Source: DATBJJ01 sp036556425 (GTDB taxonomy: Bacteria > Acidobacteriota > Vicinamibacteria > Vicinamibacterales > 2-12-FULL-66-21). Taken from it: a stretch of DNA of 64,000 nt. Below, one piece after another: positions 35,476-44,304 of the stretch (position 1 is its first letter; each line of letters starts with the position of its first letter). The stretch is from positions 8,721 through 72,720 of the forward strand of contig DATBJJ010000077.1 in NCBI GenBank assembly GCA_036556425.1. Reading direction: 5' to 3'. The notes below the pieces were generated by a model. That model did not search any database. It saw only the letters and a list, made by a program, of their open reading frames with translations, and was not told the DNA's origin. The translations under genes and the position numbers were made by a program.

Positions 35476-36269
35476 GATTCGGCGGAGCCGCTGCCCGTGT
35501 CGCCGCGGGGCGGAGTGCTGCTCCCGCCCGACGACGATGAGGGCTCGGCCGGGGCTTGCGCGCTCGCCTCGTGGCGCTCGCCGCCGGGCGCGCCTCCAGG
35601 CCGACGCCGTCCGCGGCGGCGCCGCCGCCGGTTGCGCCGTTCCTGATCGTCGCCGCCCGGCGTCGCGCCGCCCGCCGGCTGCCCGGCGCGTCCTCCCGCG
35701 GGAGGCGGCAGCGGCGCCACCGCGCCGGGACGATACTGGACGACGCCCTCGAGGGCGCGCGCGCGGCGCTCGTCGAAGTCGAGACGGCTCGACATCGATT
35801 CCACGCGCATCTTCAGGTTCTTCACCTCGATCCCCATCCTCGTCGTCTCGAGCACGAGGTTGTGGATCAGCTCGTAGTAGAGCGCTTCCGCCTGATTGTA
35901 GGAGTCGTTCAGCTTCGACTGAATGTGCAACGCCTCGATCATCGGATTCGGGTTGAAGAACAGTTTCAGGATCGGATTGAAGAGCTTCCGGATCGCCCGC
36001 AGGAACGGACGGCTGGATTCGTAGATCGTCCGATCCTCGAACGCGTAGTTGCGCGCGGTCGTCGCGGCATCCTTCCGCTTGCGATACTGCTCGAGCAGAT
36101 CCGAGCGCACGCCCTTCGGGTCCAGGAATCGCTCCAGTTTCACGCTCGCGAGCTCGCGGATCTCGTCCTCGGTGTAGTCGACGCCGCGCTTCTCGCGAAT
36201 GCGCGACCGCACCTGCCGCATGATCTGCTCGACGTCTACGCTGTCGCTCTTGACGCTGAAATCACTCAT
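35472..36269 (-). CDS. Hypothetical protein with helical N-terminus and arginine-rich tail
   Basis: This 265-residue protein has no enzyme motif. Residues 1-70 are strongly helical and charged (VDVEQIMRQVRSRIREKRGVDYTEDEIRELASVKLERFLDP), a segment that I recall as a module at the N terminus of some glycan-cluster methyltransferases. The middle (~80-175) is helical with FLRAIRKLFNPILKLFFNPNP, possibly amphipathic. The tail (~180-265) is Pro/Gly-rich and holds an arginine run (about 212-224) followed by a Ser/Gly-rich end. It sits between DUF362 and the glycosyltransferases and overlaps the next gene. A scaffold or membrane-recruitment role is a guess. Confidence 0.6.
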   Translation of the reverse strand: MSDFSVKSDSVDVEQIMRQVRSRIREKRGVDYTEDEIRELASVKLERFLDPKGVRSDLLEQYRKRKDAATTARNYAFEDRTIYESSRPFLRAIRKLFNPILKLFFNPNPMIEALHIQSKLNDSYNQAEALYYELIHNLVLETTRMGIEVKNLKMRVESMSSRLDFDERRARALEGVVQYRPGAVAPLPPPAGGRAGQPAGGATPGGDDQERRNRRRRRRGRRRPGGAPGGERHEASAQAPAEPSSSSGGSSTPPRGDTGSGSAES

Positions 36270-36278
36270 AGCGCTGCT

Positions 36279-37556
36279 TCACGTCTTGCTCGCAAGTCTC
36301 CGCCGTCCGGCGAACTCGGGCGCTTCCTTGATGCACGTTCCGAGGATGCCGAACGACGTCACGAGCGCCTTCGCGCCGGTCTTCTCGATGACTGCGGCCG
36401 TGGTGCCGACATCGGGATAACCCGCGCCGCTTGAATCCGTCTTGACGGTCTCCCAGTTCCGGAACAGCCGGCCCCACGGGCTGTCCAGCGCTTCGCGCAT
36501 CATCCGATTGGCGTTGACCGGATACCAGAAGCTGTCGTGATAGATGACGCTCGCGATGTACGCCCACGGCGCGAGAACGGTCTTGAGCGACCACTCGATC
36601 GGCTTCTTCATCGGGCCCCAGTAGATCTTGTGCTGCATCCGCGACGCGAACGTCATCTTCTTGAACGGGCCGTCGAACTGCCAGTTCTCGCGCGCCGCGG
36701 ACGTATCGCCGACGATCTCGATATCGCGGGGGTCGCCGCACCCCAAGCCCATCTCGTGCGCGAGACGGATGAACTTGATCGACATCGGATCCAGCCCCAT
36801 CATCTTCGCCGCCACGGCATCGATCGCGACTTGATCCGCGCTCGCGAGGATCACGTTCTTCGCGTGCGGCCGCATGCACCGCGGTCCCGGTCCGTCTCCC
36901 GCGAACGTGCCGTCCATCACCGCGAACACGCCGCGGTGGATCTTCTTCTGAATCATCAGGAGATCCACGAGCGTTTCGTGGATCACCGGATGCGTCCAGT
37001 GCCGGTGCTCGTTCAGCAGCCCGCCGAACGCGTTCTTCATCGCGCCCGTTGTCGTCGTGAACACGTGCGTCTTCACCGTCGGCAGATGGATGATGTTCTC
37101 GCCGATGAAGCGCTTCGGGATCATGAATCCCTTCGGGTACACGTCGTTCAGGCAGGTGAACTTCTTCGTCAGATCGCCGACCGCGTCGCGGATGTTGATC
37201 CACTCCTCGGTCTCGTAGATGTGGATGTTCCGCAGCTTGTGCGCGTCGACGACGTTGAGCTGCTTGTTCTCGCGCTCGCCGAGATGCGCGTCGATGACGA
37301 CGGTGCGGTTGTGGCACGCATGGATGAGCGACGGGTCGTACCCGTCCGCCTTCATCGCCCGGATCACGCCCTCGAGCTGCCACGGCGTCGTCGACGCCGC
37401 CGGGAAGAAGAAATGCCAGGAGATGTTGACCTTGAGCGCCGTGTCGGCGTCCTTCGCGACCACATCCCGGTATCCGGCCAGGTTCATCAGGGTGTGGTAG
37501 TCCTTCAGAACCGTCGCCGGACTGGTGCGCAGAACGGCAACCTTGGATTTCTGCAT
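36279..37556 (-). CDS. DUF362 domain-containing protein
   Basis: This 425-residue protein belongs to the DUF362 family: KVAVLRTSPATVLKDYHTLMNLAG at the start, KVNISWHFFFPAASTTPWQLEGVIRAM, the block IIHLPTVKTHVFTTTTGAMKNAFGGLL, and ASADQVAIDAVAAKMMGLDP. Members are often iron-sulfur proteins, but the C-terminal ferredoxin cysteines are not present here. Its biochemical role is not established. It lies 7 nt downstream of the UbiA-family gene and 9 nt upstream of the arginine-tailed protein, so it is in the envelope-glycan operon. The ATG at 37556 fits the family start. Confidence 0.85.
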   Translation of the reverse strand: MQKSKVAVLRTSPATVLKDYHTLMNLAGYRDVVAKDADTALKVNISWHFFFPAASTTPWQLEGVIRAMKADGYDPSLIHACHNRTVVIDAHLGERENKQLNVVDAHKLRNIHIYETEEWINIRDAVGDLTKKFTCLNDVYPKGFMIPKRFIGENIIHLPTVKTHVFTTTTGAMKNAFGGLLNEHRHWTHPVIHETLVDLLMIQKKIHRGVFAVMDGTFAGDGPGPRCMRPHAKNVILASADQVAIDAVAAKMMGLDPMSIKFIRLAHEMGLGCGDPRDIEIVGDTSAARENWQFDGPFKKMTFASRMQHKIYWGPMKKPIEWSLKTVLAPWAYIASVIYHDSFWYPVNANRMMREALDSPWGRLFRNWETVKTDSSGAGYPDVGTTAAVIEKTGAKALVTSFGILGTCIKEAPEFAGRRRLASKT

Positions 37557-37563
37557 AACTGGA

Positions 37564-38517
37564 TTATAGGCCCCGGCCCAACGGACTATAGATGATGAGG
37601 GCCACGGTCGCGGCCCAGAGCCCCACGCAGATGAGCAGGGGCTTGTCGGTGAGCAGCAAGTCCGCCGGGCTGCCGCCGCCTTCCTTCTGATGAACGAGAT
37701 AGAGGTACCGGAAAATCCCGTAGAGCGGAAACGGCAGGGTCATCCAGAGCAGATCGGTCCCGAACTTCTCCACCGTCTCCGGGCTCACCGTGTAGAACGC
37801 GTACGCGACGATCGTCGACGCGGTGACGACCGCAATCATCTGATCGAGCAAGTACGGACTGTATTCCTCGAGAATGCGCCGGTGCCCGGTCGCGCCGTCC
37901 CCCAGCAGCACCAATTCGTGCCGCCGCTTGCTCAGCGCGAGAAAGAGGGCGAGCAGCAGCATCAGCACGTAGAGCCAGTGGCTCGCCTGGACGCCGATCG
38001 CGACGGCGCCGCTCGCGGCGCGGATGACGAATCCGATCGCGATCGTGAGCACGTCGATGATCACCGTGTGCTTCAACGGCCCCGAGTAGAGGCTGAGCAG
38101 CGCGAGATACGATGCGGCCAGGGCGCCGAACGACGGCTGCAGCCAGAACGCCGCGGCGAGTCCGGCGCTCGCGAGCGCCGCCGCCGCGACGAGCGCGCTC
38201 CGCACGGGCAGCGCGCCGGACGCGATCGGCCGATGCATCTTGACCGGATGCCGGCGATCCGCTTCGCGATCCGCGACGTCGTTGATCAGGTACACGGCGC
38301 CGGAGAGGGCGCAGAAGATCACGAACGCTGCGGTGGCCTGCAGGACCGCGATCGGATCCAGCAGTCGTTGACCGAAGAGCAGCGCGACAAAGACGAAGAG
38401 ATTCTTCGTCCACTGCGAGGGCCGGAGCGAGAGTACGAGGCTGACGGCCAGCGGACGCGCAGGTACCGGCTGTGTATCGACGCGATCGGTGAGATTCGAA
38501 ACTGTGTGTCGCGCCAT
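37564..38517 (-). CDS. UbiA-family prenyltransferase, decaprenyl-phosphate phosphoribosyltransferase-like
   Basis: This 317-residue membrane protein has about nine helices and the UbiA aspartate motif NDVADREADRRHP. The opening SLRPSQWTKNLFVFVALLFGQRL matches the subgroup that transfers 5-phosphoribose to polyprenyl phosphate (mycobacterial Rv3806c type), a step toward lipid-linked arabinose/ribose donors. The second motif region (IIDVLTIAIGFVIRAASGAVAIG) is also as in that subgroup. Its place ahead of four glycosyltransferases supports a role in making a lipid-linked sugar donor; a quinone-type prenyltransferase is less likely. The start ATG is at 38517. Confidence 0.8.
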   Translation of the reverse strand: MARHTVSNLTDRVDTQPVPARPLAVSLVLSLRPSQWTKNLFVFVALLFGQRLLDPIAVLQATAAFVIFCALSGAVYLINDVADREADRRHPVKMHRPIASGALPVRSALVAAAALASAGLAAAFWLQPSFGALAASYLALLSLYSGPLKHTVIIDVLTIAIGFVIRAASGAVAIGVQASHWLYVLMLLLALFLALSKRRHELVLLGDGATGHRRILEEYSPYLLDQMIAVVTASTIVAYAFYTVSPETVEKFGTDLLWMTLPFPLYGIFRYLYLVHQKEGGGSPADLLLTDKPLLICVGLWAATVALIIYSPLGRGL

Positions 38518-38545
38518 CCTGAGCGCGGCGGGACCCTGCGGCCGC

Positions 38546-38884
38546 TTAGTTGAAGCTCTTGACGGCTTCCGGCTCGGATTCGTACGTCTCGAAAACGGTC
38601 AGCAGCTTGGTGATTGCGAGCAGGTCCTGAATTCGCTTCGTCAGATTGAGCAGCTTGAGCTTTCCGCCTTGGCGGCTCACCGTCGTGTACGTCCGGACGA
38701 TCTCGCCGAGGCCGGCGCTGTCGATGTACGGGACGCCCTCGAGATTGAGCAGCAGCCGCTTGCGGTCCTGCTGGATGAGCGAGTTGATCTTGTCCTTGAG
38801 CAATTCATCGCCTTCGCCGAGCGTCATCTTGCCCTTCAGGTCGAGAATCGTCACGCCGTCGACGACCCGTTCCTCGATCTGCAT
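38546..38884 (-). CDS. STAS-domain anti-sigma factor antagonist
   Basis: This 112-residue protein is a single STAS domain of the SpoIIAA/RsbV type. The phosphorylation site is Ser56 in YIDSAGLGE, with GVTILDLKGKMTLGEGDELL before it. Such proteins bind anti-sigma kinases in a partner-switch and release a sigma factor. No anti-sigma kinase or sigma factor is nearby. The ATG at 38884 has a strong Shine-Dalgarno (GGAGGAG) and a promoter-like sequence upstream. The UbiA gene starts 28 nt after its stop, so it may be the first gene of the glycan operon and link that operon to a stress response. Confidence 0.92.
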   Translation of the reverse strand: MQIEERVVDGVTILDLKGKMTLGEGDELLKDKINSLIQQDRKRLLLNLEGVPYIDSAGLGEIVRTYTTVSRQGGKLKLLNLTKRIQDLLAITKLLTVFETYESEPEAVKSFN

Positions 38885-38928
38885 CGCCTCTCCTCCAGCC
38901 CATTCGTTACGTGCTAAAAAGACCGGCC

Positions 38929-38958
38929 AGCGTACTACGCGGGTTCAAAAACTGTCAA
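38929..38958 (-). promoter_or_regulatory. Putative promoter for the STAS gene and glycan operon
   Basis: On the minus strand a perfect TTGACA (38958-38953) is followed by an 18-nt spacer and TACGCT (38934-38929). The -10 element is weak. The position, about 45 nt before the ATG at 38884, is right for a promoter. Confidence 0.4.
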
Positions 38959-39049
38959 GAAATGCACACCTTGTCAGCGGTCCGTGGTCCTCTCACTGCA
39001 CTTTGACACGCCCGCCCGACTGCAGTTCCCGAAGTGCGTAAATCCGGGG

Positions 39050-39066
39050 CTGGGGTCTGACCCCAG
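39050..39066. repeat. CTGGGGTCTGACCCCAG palindrome
   Basis: A 17-bp palindrome lies immediately downstream of the stop of the minus-strand barrel gene. It could act as a weak terminator, but there is no T tract. The same GGGGTC(A/T)GACCCC core occurs inside coding sequence at 16475-16487, so it looks like a dispersed element. Confidence 0.65.
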
Positions 39067-39067
39067 C

Positions 39068-39871
39068 TTAGAACCGGAACACCAGCCCCGCTTGGGCGTT
39101 GACGATCACGGGCCGAAAGCTGATTGGCTCGAGGCCGTCGAGCAGGTCCGAGACGATTGACGGCGCGCCTTCGGCCTGAAATCTCAGATCGTAGTCGCCG
39201 AAATAGAACCCCCGGACCTCTCCCATGACCGCGACCCGGCTGCCGCCAATTCGCAGCCCGATGCCGCCGTTGATGCCGGCGCGCCGGCTCGATTGCCCCG
39301 GAACGGCGGCCAGACGAACGCGCGCGTTCAGGCCGGGAACGGGGATGTCCGCGAGCTCCGCGGAGACGGGGACCGACCCCGTGATGTTGATGTCCGGAAG
39401 AAGGCTCAGGCCTCCCGAGGCGAAGAGGCCAATCGGTCCAGGCGTCCGCAGCCGCGCGTTCACCGACAGCAGGTAGAGCCGGTCGGCATCGAGGCGGCCG
39501 TCGCCGATGATGACCGCGCCTCGGAAGCCCTGAAACGGCGGAACGTTTCCCGCAAGCGAGTACCGCGTGCCGGCGACGTCGAAGCCGACGTCGGTGACGT
39601 CGAGCCGTCCTTCGATCCCGATGACGCCGAGCTCGAACGCGAGCGCGCCGCCGAACGCGAGGCCGCCGTCCGCTTTGATCTCGAGCGGTCTCGGCGCGGT
39701 GATGTCGACGCCCGGAAGCGACGGCGTCGACGCGCGCAGCGTGAGCCGTTCGTCGTACACCGGGTACGCCGTGCCGACGAAGATCGTGAGGTCGCCGCCT
39801 TGCGCGTGCGCGCGCGTGGCGGACGCGAGCAGCACGAGGAGAGATGCACACAGCAGAGTCGATTGACGCAC
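39068..39871 (-). CDS. Small outer-membrane beta-barrel protein of unknown function
   Basis: This 267-residue protein has a signal peptide (LLCASLLVLLASATRAHAQ) and then alternating strands: FGGALAFELGVIGIEGRLDVTDVGF, GIGLRIGGSRVAVMGEVRGFYFGDYDLRFQ and the terminal NAQAGLVFRF ending in Phe, a classic BamA recognition end. It probably forms an 8-12 strand barrel in the outer membrane. No specific family is recognised. It lies 22 nt downstream of the RND pump gene on the same strand, so it may be co-transcribed with the efflux genes, but it is not a TolC-type channel. Confidence 0.75.
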   Translation of the reverse strand: MRQSTLLCASLLVLLASATRAHAQGGDLTIFVGTAYPVYDERLTLRASTPSLPGVDITAPRPLEIKADGGLAFGGALAFELGVIGIEGRLDVTDVGFDVAGTRYSLAGNVPPFQGFRGAVIIGDGRLDADRLYLLSVNARLRTPGPIGLFASGGLSLLPDINITGSVPVSAELADIPVPGLNARVRLAAVPGQSSRRAGINGGIGLRIGGSRVAVMGEVRGFYFGDYDLRFQAEGAPSIVSDLLDGLEPISFRPVIVNAQAGLVFRF

Positions 39872-39893
39872 GTCCGCGCTCCGATCTCGACGG

Positions 39894-42800
39894 CTACGAT
39901 GCCGGCTCGGGTTCGTGCACGCGGTGCCCCCCGCCGCCGAATCGCTCGCGCAGCGTCTGCACCACGACGTAAAGCACAGGAATGAACAGCAGGTTCAACA
40001 GCGTCGAGACGAGCATGCCGCCCGCGACCGTCGTTCCGACCGATCGACGCGCGACTTGACCGGCGCCGGTCGCGACGACGAGCGGAATGACGCCGAGCAC
40101 GAAGGCGAGCGACGTCATCAGGATCGGCCGGAGCCGGATGCGCGCTGCCTCGATCGCGGCCTCGACGATCGGGAGCCCGCGATCCCGCAGCTGCTCCGCG
40201 AATTCGACGATCAGAATCGCGTTCTTCGCCGCGAGGCCGATCAGCATCACGAGTCCGACCTGGCAGTACACGTCGTTCGCCAATCCACGCGACCACTGCG
40301 CCGAGAGCGCGCCGAGCACGGCAATCGGCACGCCGAGGAGCACGATGAACGGCAGCACGAGGCTCTCGTACTGCGCGGCGAGCGTGAGATAGACGAGCAG
40401 GAGCGCGAGGCCGAAGATCAAGTAGGCCTGCCGTCCGGCCTTCGTTTCCTCGAGCGAGATGCCGGACCACGCGTAGCCCATGCCTTCGGGCAGGCTGCTC
40501 TCGGCGATCCGCTCCATCTCGCGAAGCGCCTCACCCGAGCTCACGCCGGCGGCCGCCGCGCCGTTGATCGATGCCGAACGAAACAGGTTGAAATGATTGA
40601 TGACCTGCGGCGCGGTCGTCTCTTTCATCTGCACGACCTGCTCGATCGGCACCATTTCTCCGGTTCGCGTCCGCGCGTAGAGCTGCTTCAGCCCTTGCGG
40701 ATTCGAGCGGAACTCCTGCGACGCCTGCACGTACACGCGGTACGCGCGGTTGTTGAACTCGAAGTCGTTCACGTATTGCGATCCGAGAAAGATCTGCAGC
40801 GCGCTCGTGACTTCGGCGAGCGGCAGGCCGAGCGCCAGCGCGCGCTGCCGATCGATCGTGACCTGAAGCTGCGGATCGTTGGCGGTGAACGGGCTGAAGA
40901 GGCCCGGGCGCAGCAGGCGCGAACGATTGCCGGCTCCGCTGATGGCGCGCGTCGCGTCGGCGAGCCGCGTGATGTCGCCGCCGCTCTGATCCAGCACCTG
41001 GAACTCGAATCCGCCGAAGCGGCTCAAGCCCTGAATCGCCGGCGGCGTGAATCCCACGACGATCGCTCCCGGGATCCCGAAGAGCTGCCCGCCGATCCGT
41101 CCCAGCACCGACTGCACCGAGTGCTCGTCGCCGATGCGCTCCTCGAACGGTTTGAGCCGCGCGAACATCAGCCCCTGATTCGAGGCGGCGCCGCTGAAGC
41201 TGAATCCCATGACGGAGAAGAGCGCCATCACGTCCGGATCCTTGCGGATGATCGCCTCGGCCTGCCGCGCGATGTTGCTCGTGTACTCGAGCGACGCCCC
41301 GGACGGACCCTGCACCTGGATGATGAAGTAGCCAGGATCCTCTTCCGGAATGAACGCCTGTGGCACGGAGCGATAGACCCACCACGTCAAGCCGAGCGTT
41401 GCGACGAACACGAGCACGACTCCCCAGCGCAGGCGGAAGCCGCCGCGAAGGACCCGCACGTACCAATGCGTGCCGGCCGCGACGCCCCGCTCGAACAACG
41501 TGAAGAAGCGTCCCTTCTGATGGGTCGAGCGTTCCAGCAGCAGCGCCGACAACGCCGGCGTCAGCGTGATGGCGTTGAACACCGACAGCGCGACGGCGAA
41601 CGCGATCGTGATCGAGAACTGCGCGTAGAGCCGCCCCGTCGTGCCTGGGAAGAACGCCACGGGGACGAACACCGCGATCAGCACCAGCCCCGTCGCGATG
41701 ACGGCGCCGAGCACTTCGCGCATCGCGTCGGACGCCGCCTTGCGCGCGGTCACTTTGTATTCCTGGATGTGCCGCTCGATGTTCTCGATCACGACGATCG
41801 CGTCGTCGACGACGATGCCCGTGGCGAGGATGATGCCGAAGAGCGTCAGCGTGTTGATCGAGAAGCCCATCAGCTTCACGAACGCGAACGCGCCGACGAG
41901 CGAGACGGGAATCGTGATCGCCGGGATGAGCGTGCTGCGCCATGTCTGCAGGAAGATGAAGATGACGAGCACGACGAGCGCGATGGCTTCGGCCAGCGTC
42001 TTCAACACTTCCTTGATCGACGCCTGCACGACGTCCGTCGTGTTGAACGCGACCAGATACTCCATGCCGGGCGGGAACGAGGCCTTCAAGCGCTCGAGCT
42101 CCGCGACGACCGCGCGCTCGACGTCGAGCGAGTTGGCGGCGGGAAGCTGCGTGACGCCGAAGCCGACCGCTTGAACGCCCTGGAAGCGCAGCTCCGCGGC
42201 GTAGGTTTCCGCGCCGAGCTCCGCGCGTCCGACATCCTTCAGCCGCACGAGCGATCCGTCCTTGCCGCTCTTCAGGATGATGTTGTCGAACTCAGCCGCT
42301 TCGGACAGACGTCCGAGCGCGCGCACGCTGAGCTGATACATCTGCCCGGATGGCGCCGGCGCCTGGCCGAGACTGCCGGCGGCGACCTGCACATTCTGCT
42401 CGCGCAAGGCTTGGACGACGTCGCCGGCGGTCAGGCTTCGTGCGGCAAGGCGATCGGGATCGATCCACAGCCGCATCGAGTACTTGCGCTCGCCGAAGAC
42501 GACGACGTCGCCGACGCCAGGCACGCGCTTGATCGCGTCCCTCACGAAGACGTCCAGATAGTTGCTGAGGAAGAGCGAGTCGTAGCTGCCCTGCCGGGAA
42601 AAGACGCCGACCGCCATGACGAATCCGGTCGACTGCTTCTGCACGGTGATGCCGGTGGTGCGCACTTCCGCCGGCATGCGGCCCAGCACCTGGTTCACGC
42701 GGTTCTGCACGTCGACGGCCGCGACGTCCTGATCGCGCGTGACGTCGAACGTCACCGTGATCGTCGCGACGCCGCTGTTCGTGCTCGACGACGTCATGTA

Positions 42801-43031
42801 GAGCATGCCCTCGACGCCGTTGATCGCCTGCTCGAGCGGCGTCGTCACGGCGGTCTCGACTTCCTGTGCGTTCGCGCCCGTGTAGACCGCCGTCACGTTG
42901 ACCTGCGGCGGCGCGAGGCTCGGGTACTGCGCGACAGGCATCGTCGGGATCGCGACCGCGCCCGCGAGAATCAGCACGAGCGAGCAGACGGACGCCAGGA
43001 TGGGACGGCGGATGAAGGTATCGACGAACAT
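39894..43031 (-). CDS. RND multidrug efflux transporter (AcrB/MexB, HAE-1 family)
   Basis: This 1045-residue inner-membrane pump has the AcrB layout: an N-terminal helix (FIRRPILASVCSLVLILAGAVAIPTMPVAQYPSLAPP), the proton-relay aspartates in GIVVDDAIVVIENIERH, and the second relay region GLAAKNAILIVEFAEQLRDRG. Two large periplasmic loops and about 12 helices are present at family length. It uses the proton gradient to expel hydrophobic compounds. The start ATG is at 43031, 9 nt after the membrane-fusion gene. No TolC-like channel is adjacent, so the outer-membrane partner is encoded elsewhere. Confidence 0.96.
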   Translation of the reverse strand: MFVDTFIRRPILASVCSLVLILAGAVAIPTMPVAQYPSLAPPQVNVTAVYTGANAQEVETAVTTPLEQAINGVEGMLYMTSSSTNSGVATITVTFDVTRDQDVAAVDVQNRVNQVLGRMPAEVRTTGITVQKQSTGFVMAVGVFSRQGSYDSLFLSNYLDVFVRDAIKRVPGVGDVVVFGERKYSMRLWIDPDRLAARSLTAGDVVQALREQNVQVAAGSLGQAPAPSGQMYQLSVRALGRLSEAAEFDNIILKSGKDGSLVRLKDVGRAELGAETYAAELRFQGVQAVGFGVTQLPAANSLDVERAVVAELERLKASFPPGMEYLVAFNTTDVVQASIKEVLKTLAEAIALVVLVIFIFLQTWRSTLIPAITIPVSLVGAFAFVKLMGFSINTLTLFGIILATGIVVDDAIVVIENIERHIQEYKVTARKAASDAMREVLGAVIATGLVLIAVFVPVAFFPGTTGRLYAQFSITIAFAVALSVFNAITLTPALSALLLERSTHQKGRFFTLFERGVAAGTHWYVRVLRGGFRLRWGVVLVFVATLGLTWWVYRSVPQAFIPEEDPGYFIIQVQGPSGASLEYTSNIARQAEAIIRKDPDVMALFSVMGFSFSGAASNQGLMFARLKPFEERIGDEHSVQSVLGRIGGQLFGIPGAIVVGFTPPAIQGLSRFGGFEFQVLDQSGGDITRLADATRAISGAGNRSRLLRPGLFSPFTANDPQLQVTIDRQRALALGLPLAEVTSALQIFLGSQYVNDFEFNNRAYRVYVQASQEFRSNPQGLKQLYARTRTGEMVPIEQVVQMKETTAPQVINHFNLFRSASINGAAAAGVSSGEALREMERIAESSLPEGMGYAWSGISLEETKAGRQAYLIFGLALLLVYLTLAAQYESLVLPFIVLLGVPIAVLGALSAQWSRGLANDVYCQVGLVMLIGLAAKNAILIVEFAEQLRDRGLPIVEAAIEAARIRLRPILMTSLAFVLGVIPLVVATGAGQVARRSVGTTVAGGMLVSTLLNLLFIPVLYVVVQTLRERFGGGGHRVHEPEPAS

Positions 43032-43040
43032 GGCGCGCCC

Positions 43041-44141
43041 CTACTCCGCGCGGACCGGCGCGCCGTCGCCGATCTTCTGGATGCCGGAGACGATCACGCG
43101 CTCGCCCGCCTTCAGCCCGCTGAGGACGACGTAGTCGTTGCCGACGAGCTCACCGACCTGGATGGGCTTCTGCTTCGCGACGAGACCGCCTTGCTGGCCC
43201 TGCTCCGCGACGAAGCAGAAGAACTGCCCGCCGATGCGCAGCACCGCGGTAATCGGAATCGTCAGTCCATCGCTCGTGCGCCAGACGATCCGCGATCGCA
43301 CGAACTGCAGGACGCGAACGCTCGGCGGCACGTCGCGCAGCGCGCTCTTGACGAGCACCGTCTGCGTCGCATCGTCCACGCGGGGCGCGATGAACGTGAT
43401 CGGGTTCACCGCCAGCACTTTTCCATCGGAGTCGAGCAGCTGCACCGGGAGGCCGAGACGCAGCTGCGGGGATCGATCGAGCGGCACTTGCACGTACGCT
43501 TCGAGGGACTGGTTATCGTCGATCGTCGTGATGACCGTCGCGGTCGTGACGCGATCGCCAGTGCGCACGGGAATGTCGCCGACGATGCCGGCTTGCGGCG
43601 CGTCGACGCGATAGTAGCCGAGCTCGACGCGGCCTTCGCGGACCTGCGCCTCCAGCGCCGCGAACTGCGCTTCGGCGGCGCGCAGCGAATTCTGCGCTTG
43701 ATCGTATTCCGCCTTGCTGACGGCGCCCGCGGCGACGAGCGCTTCGAGCCGCTTCGTCTGTTGCCGCCAGTACTGCACGTCCGCCTCGATGCCGGCGCGG
43801 TTCGCTTCGGTGCTCGTCACGGCGGCGCGCTGCTTGGCTTCGTTGATCTGGACGAGCGGCGTCCCGACGCTCACACGCTGTCCGGATTTGACGTAGACGC
43901 GCGTGATCGTCCCGTCGACTTCCGGCTGCACCGTCGTCGATCGCAGCGATCGCAGCGTGGCGATGAACTCGGACGCATCTTCGATCGGCGTCGGCGCGAG
44001 CGTGGATACTTTCACGGCGGACGGCGGCGGCGCGCCGGCGGCGCCTTGAGCCGGGGTGTTGCCGCGGCACGCGCCAACGAGAACCGAGATGCCGACAACG
44101 ATAAAGGCTGCCGAACGAACGAACGTTTTCTCGGATGCCAT
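43041..44141 (-). CDS. RND efflux periplasmic adaptor (membrane fusion lipoprotein)
   Basis: This 366-residue adaptor is a probable lipoprotein: the signal (FVRSAAFIVVGISVLVGAC) ends in a lipobox with the lipidated Cys near residue 25. It has the lipoyl-like half motifs (VQPEVDGTITRVYVKSGQRVSVGTPLVQI and YYRVDAPQAGIVGDIPVRTGDRV), a helical hairpin between them (~95-150), and a beta-barrel domain. It bridges the RND pump and an outer-membrane channel. I chose the ATG at 44141; a TTG at 44150 is in frame. It forms an operon with the pump gene. Confidence 0.95.
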   Translation of the reverse strand: MASEKTFVRSAAFIVVGISVLVGACRGNTPAQGAAGAPPPSAVKVSTLAPTPIEDASEFIATLRSLRSTTVQPEVDGTITRVYVKSGQRVSVGTPLVQINEAKQRAAVTSTEANRAGIEADVQYWRQQTKRLEALVAAGAVSKAEYDQAQNSLRAAEAQFAALEAQVREGRVELGYYRVDAPQAGIVGDIPVRTGDRVTTATVITTIDDNQSLEAYVQVPLDRSPQLRLGLPVQLLDSDGKVLAVNPITFIAPRVDDATQTVLVKSALRDVPPSVRVLQFVRSRIVWRTSDGLTIPITAVLRIGGQFFCFVAEQGQQGGLVAKQKPIQVGELVGNDYVVLSGLKAGERVIVSGIQKIGDGAPVRAE

Positions 44142-44255
44142 GGGGAACAACTCGACAACGTGGAGGCGCGGAGACAGCGGGTCCGCGCGTCAGGTGGCCC
44201 GTCAGTCCAATTAAATCGCAGACGAGCGAGGGTGCGGAAACTAATTTTTGGCGAG

Positions 44256-44283
44256 AAAAAGGCCACGTCATCCGTGGCCTTTT
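44256..44283 (-). terminator. Rho-independent terminator
   Basis: A hairpin GGCCACG-loop-CGTGGCC is flanked by A and T tracts on both sides, so it can terminate on the minus strand (after the zinc-ribbon gene ending at 44305). It separates that gene from the efflux operon. It is the cleanest intrinsic terminator in the window. Confidence 0.85.
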
Positions 44284-44304
44284 CAGCGTTTCGTCAAACG
44301 GCGG

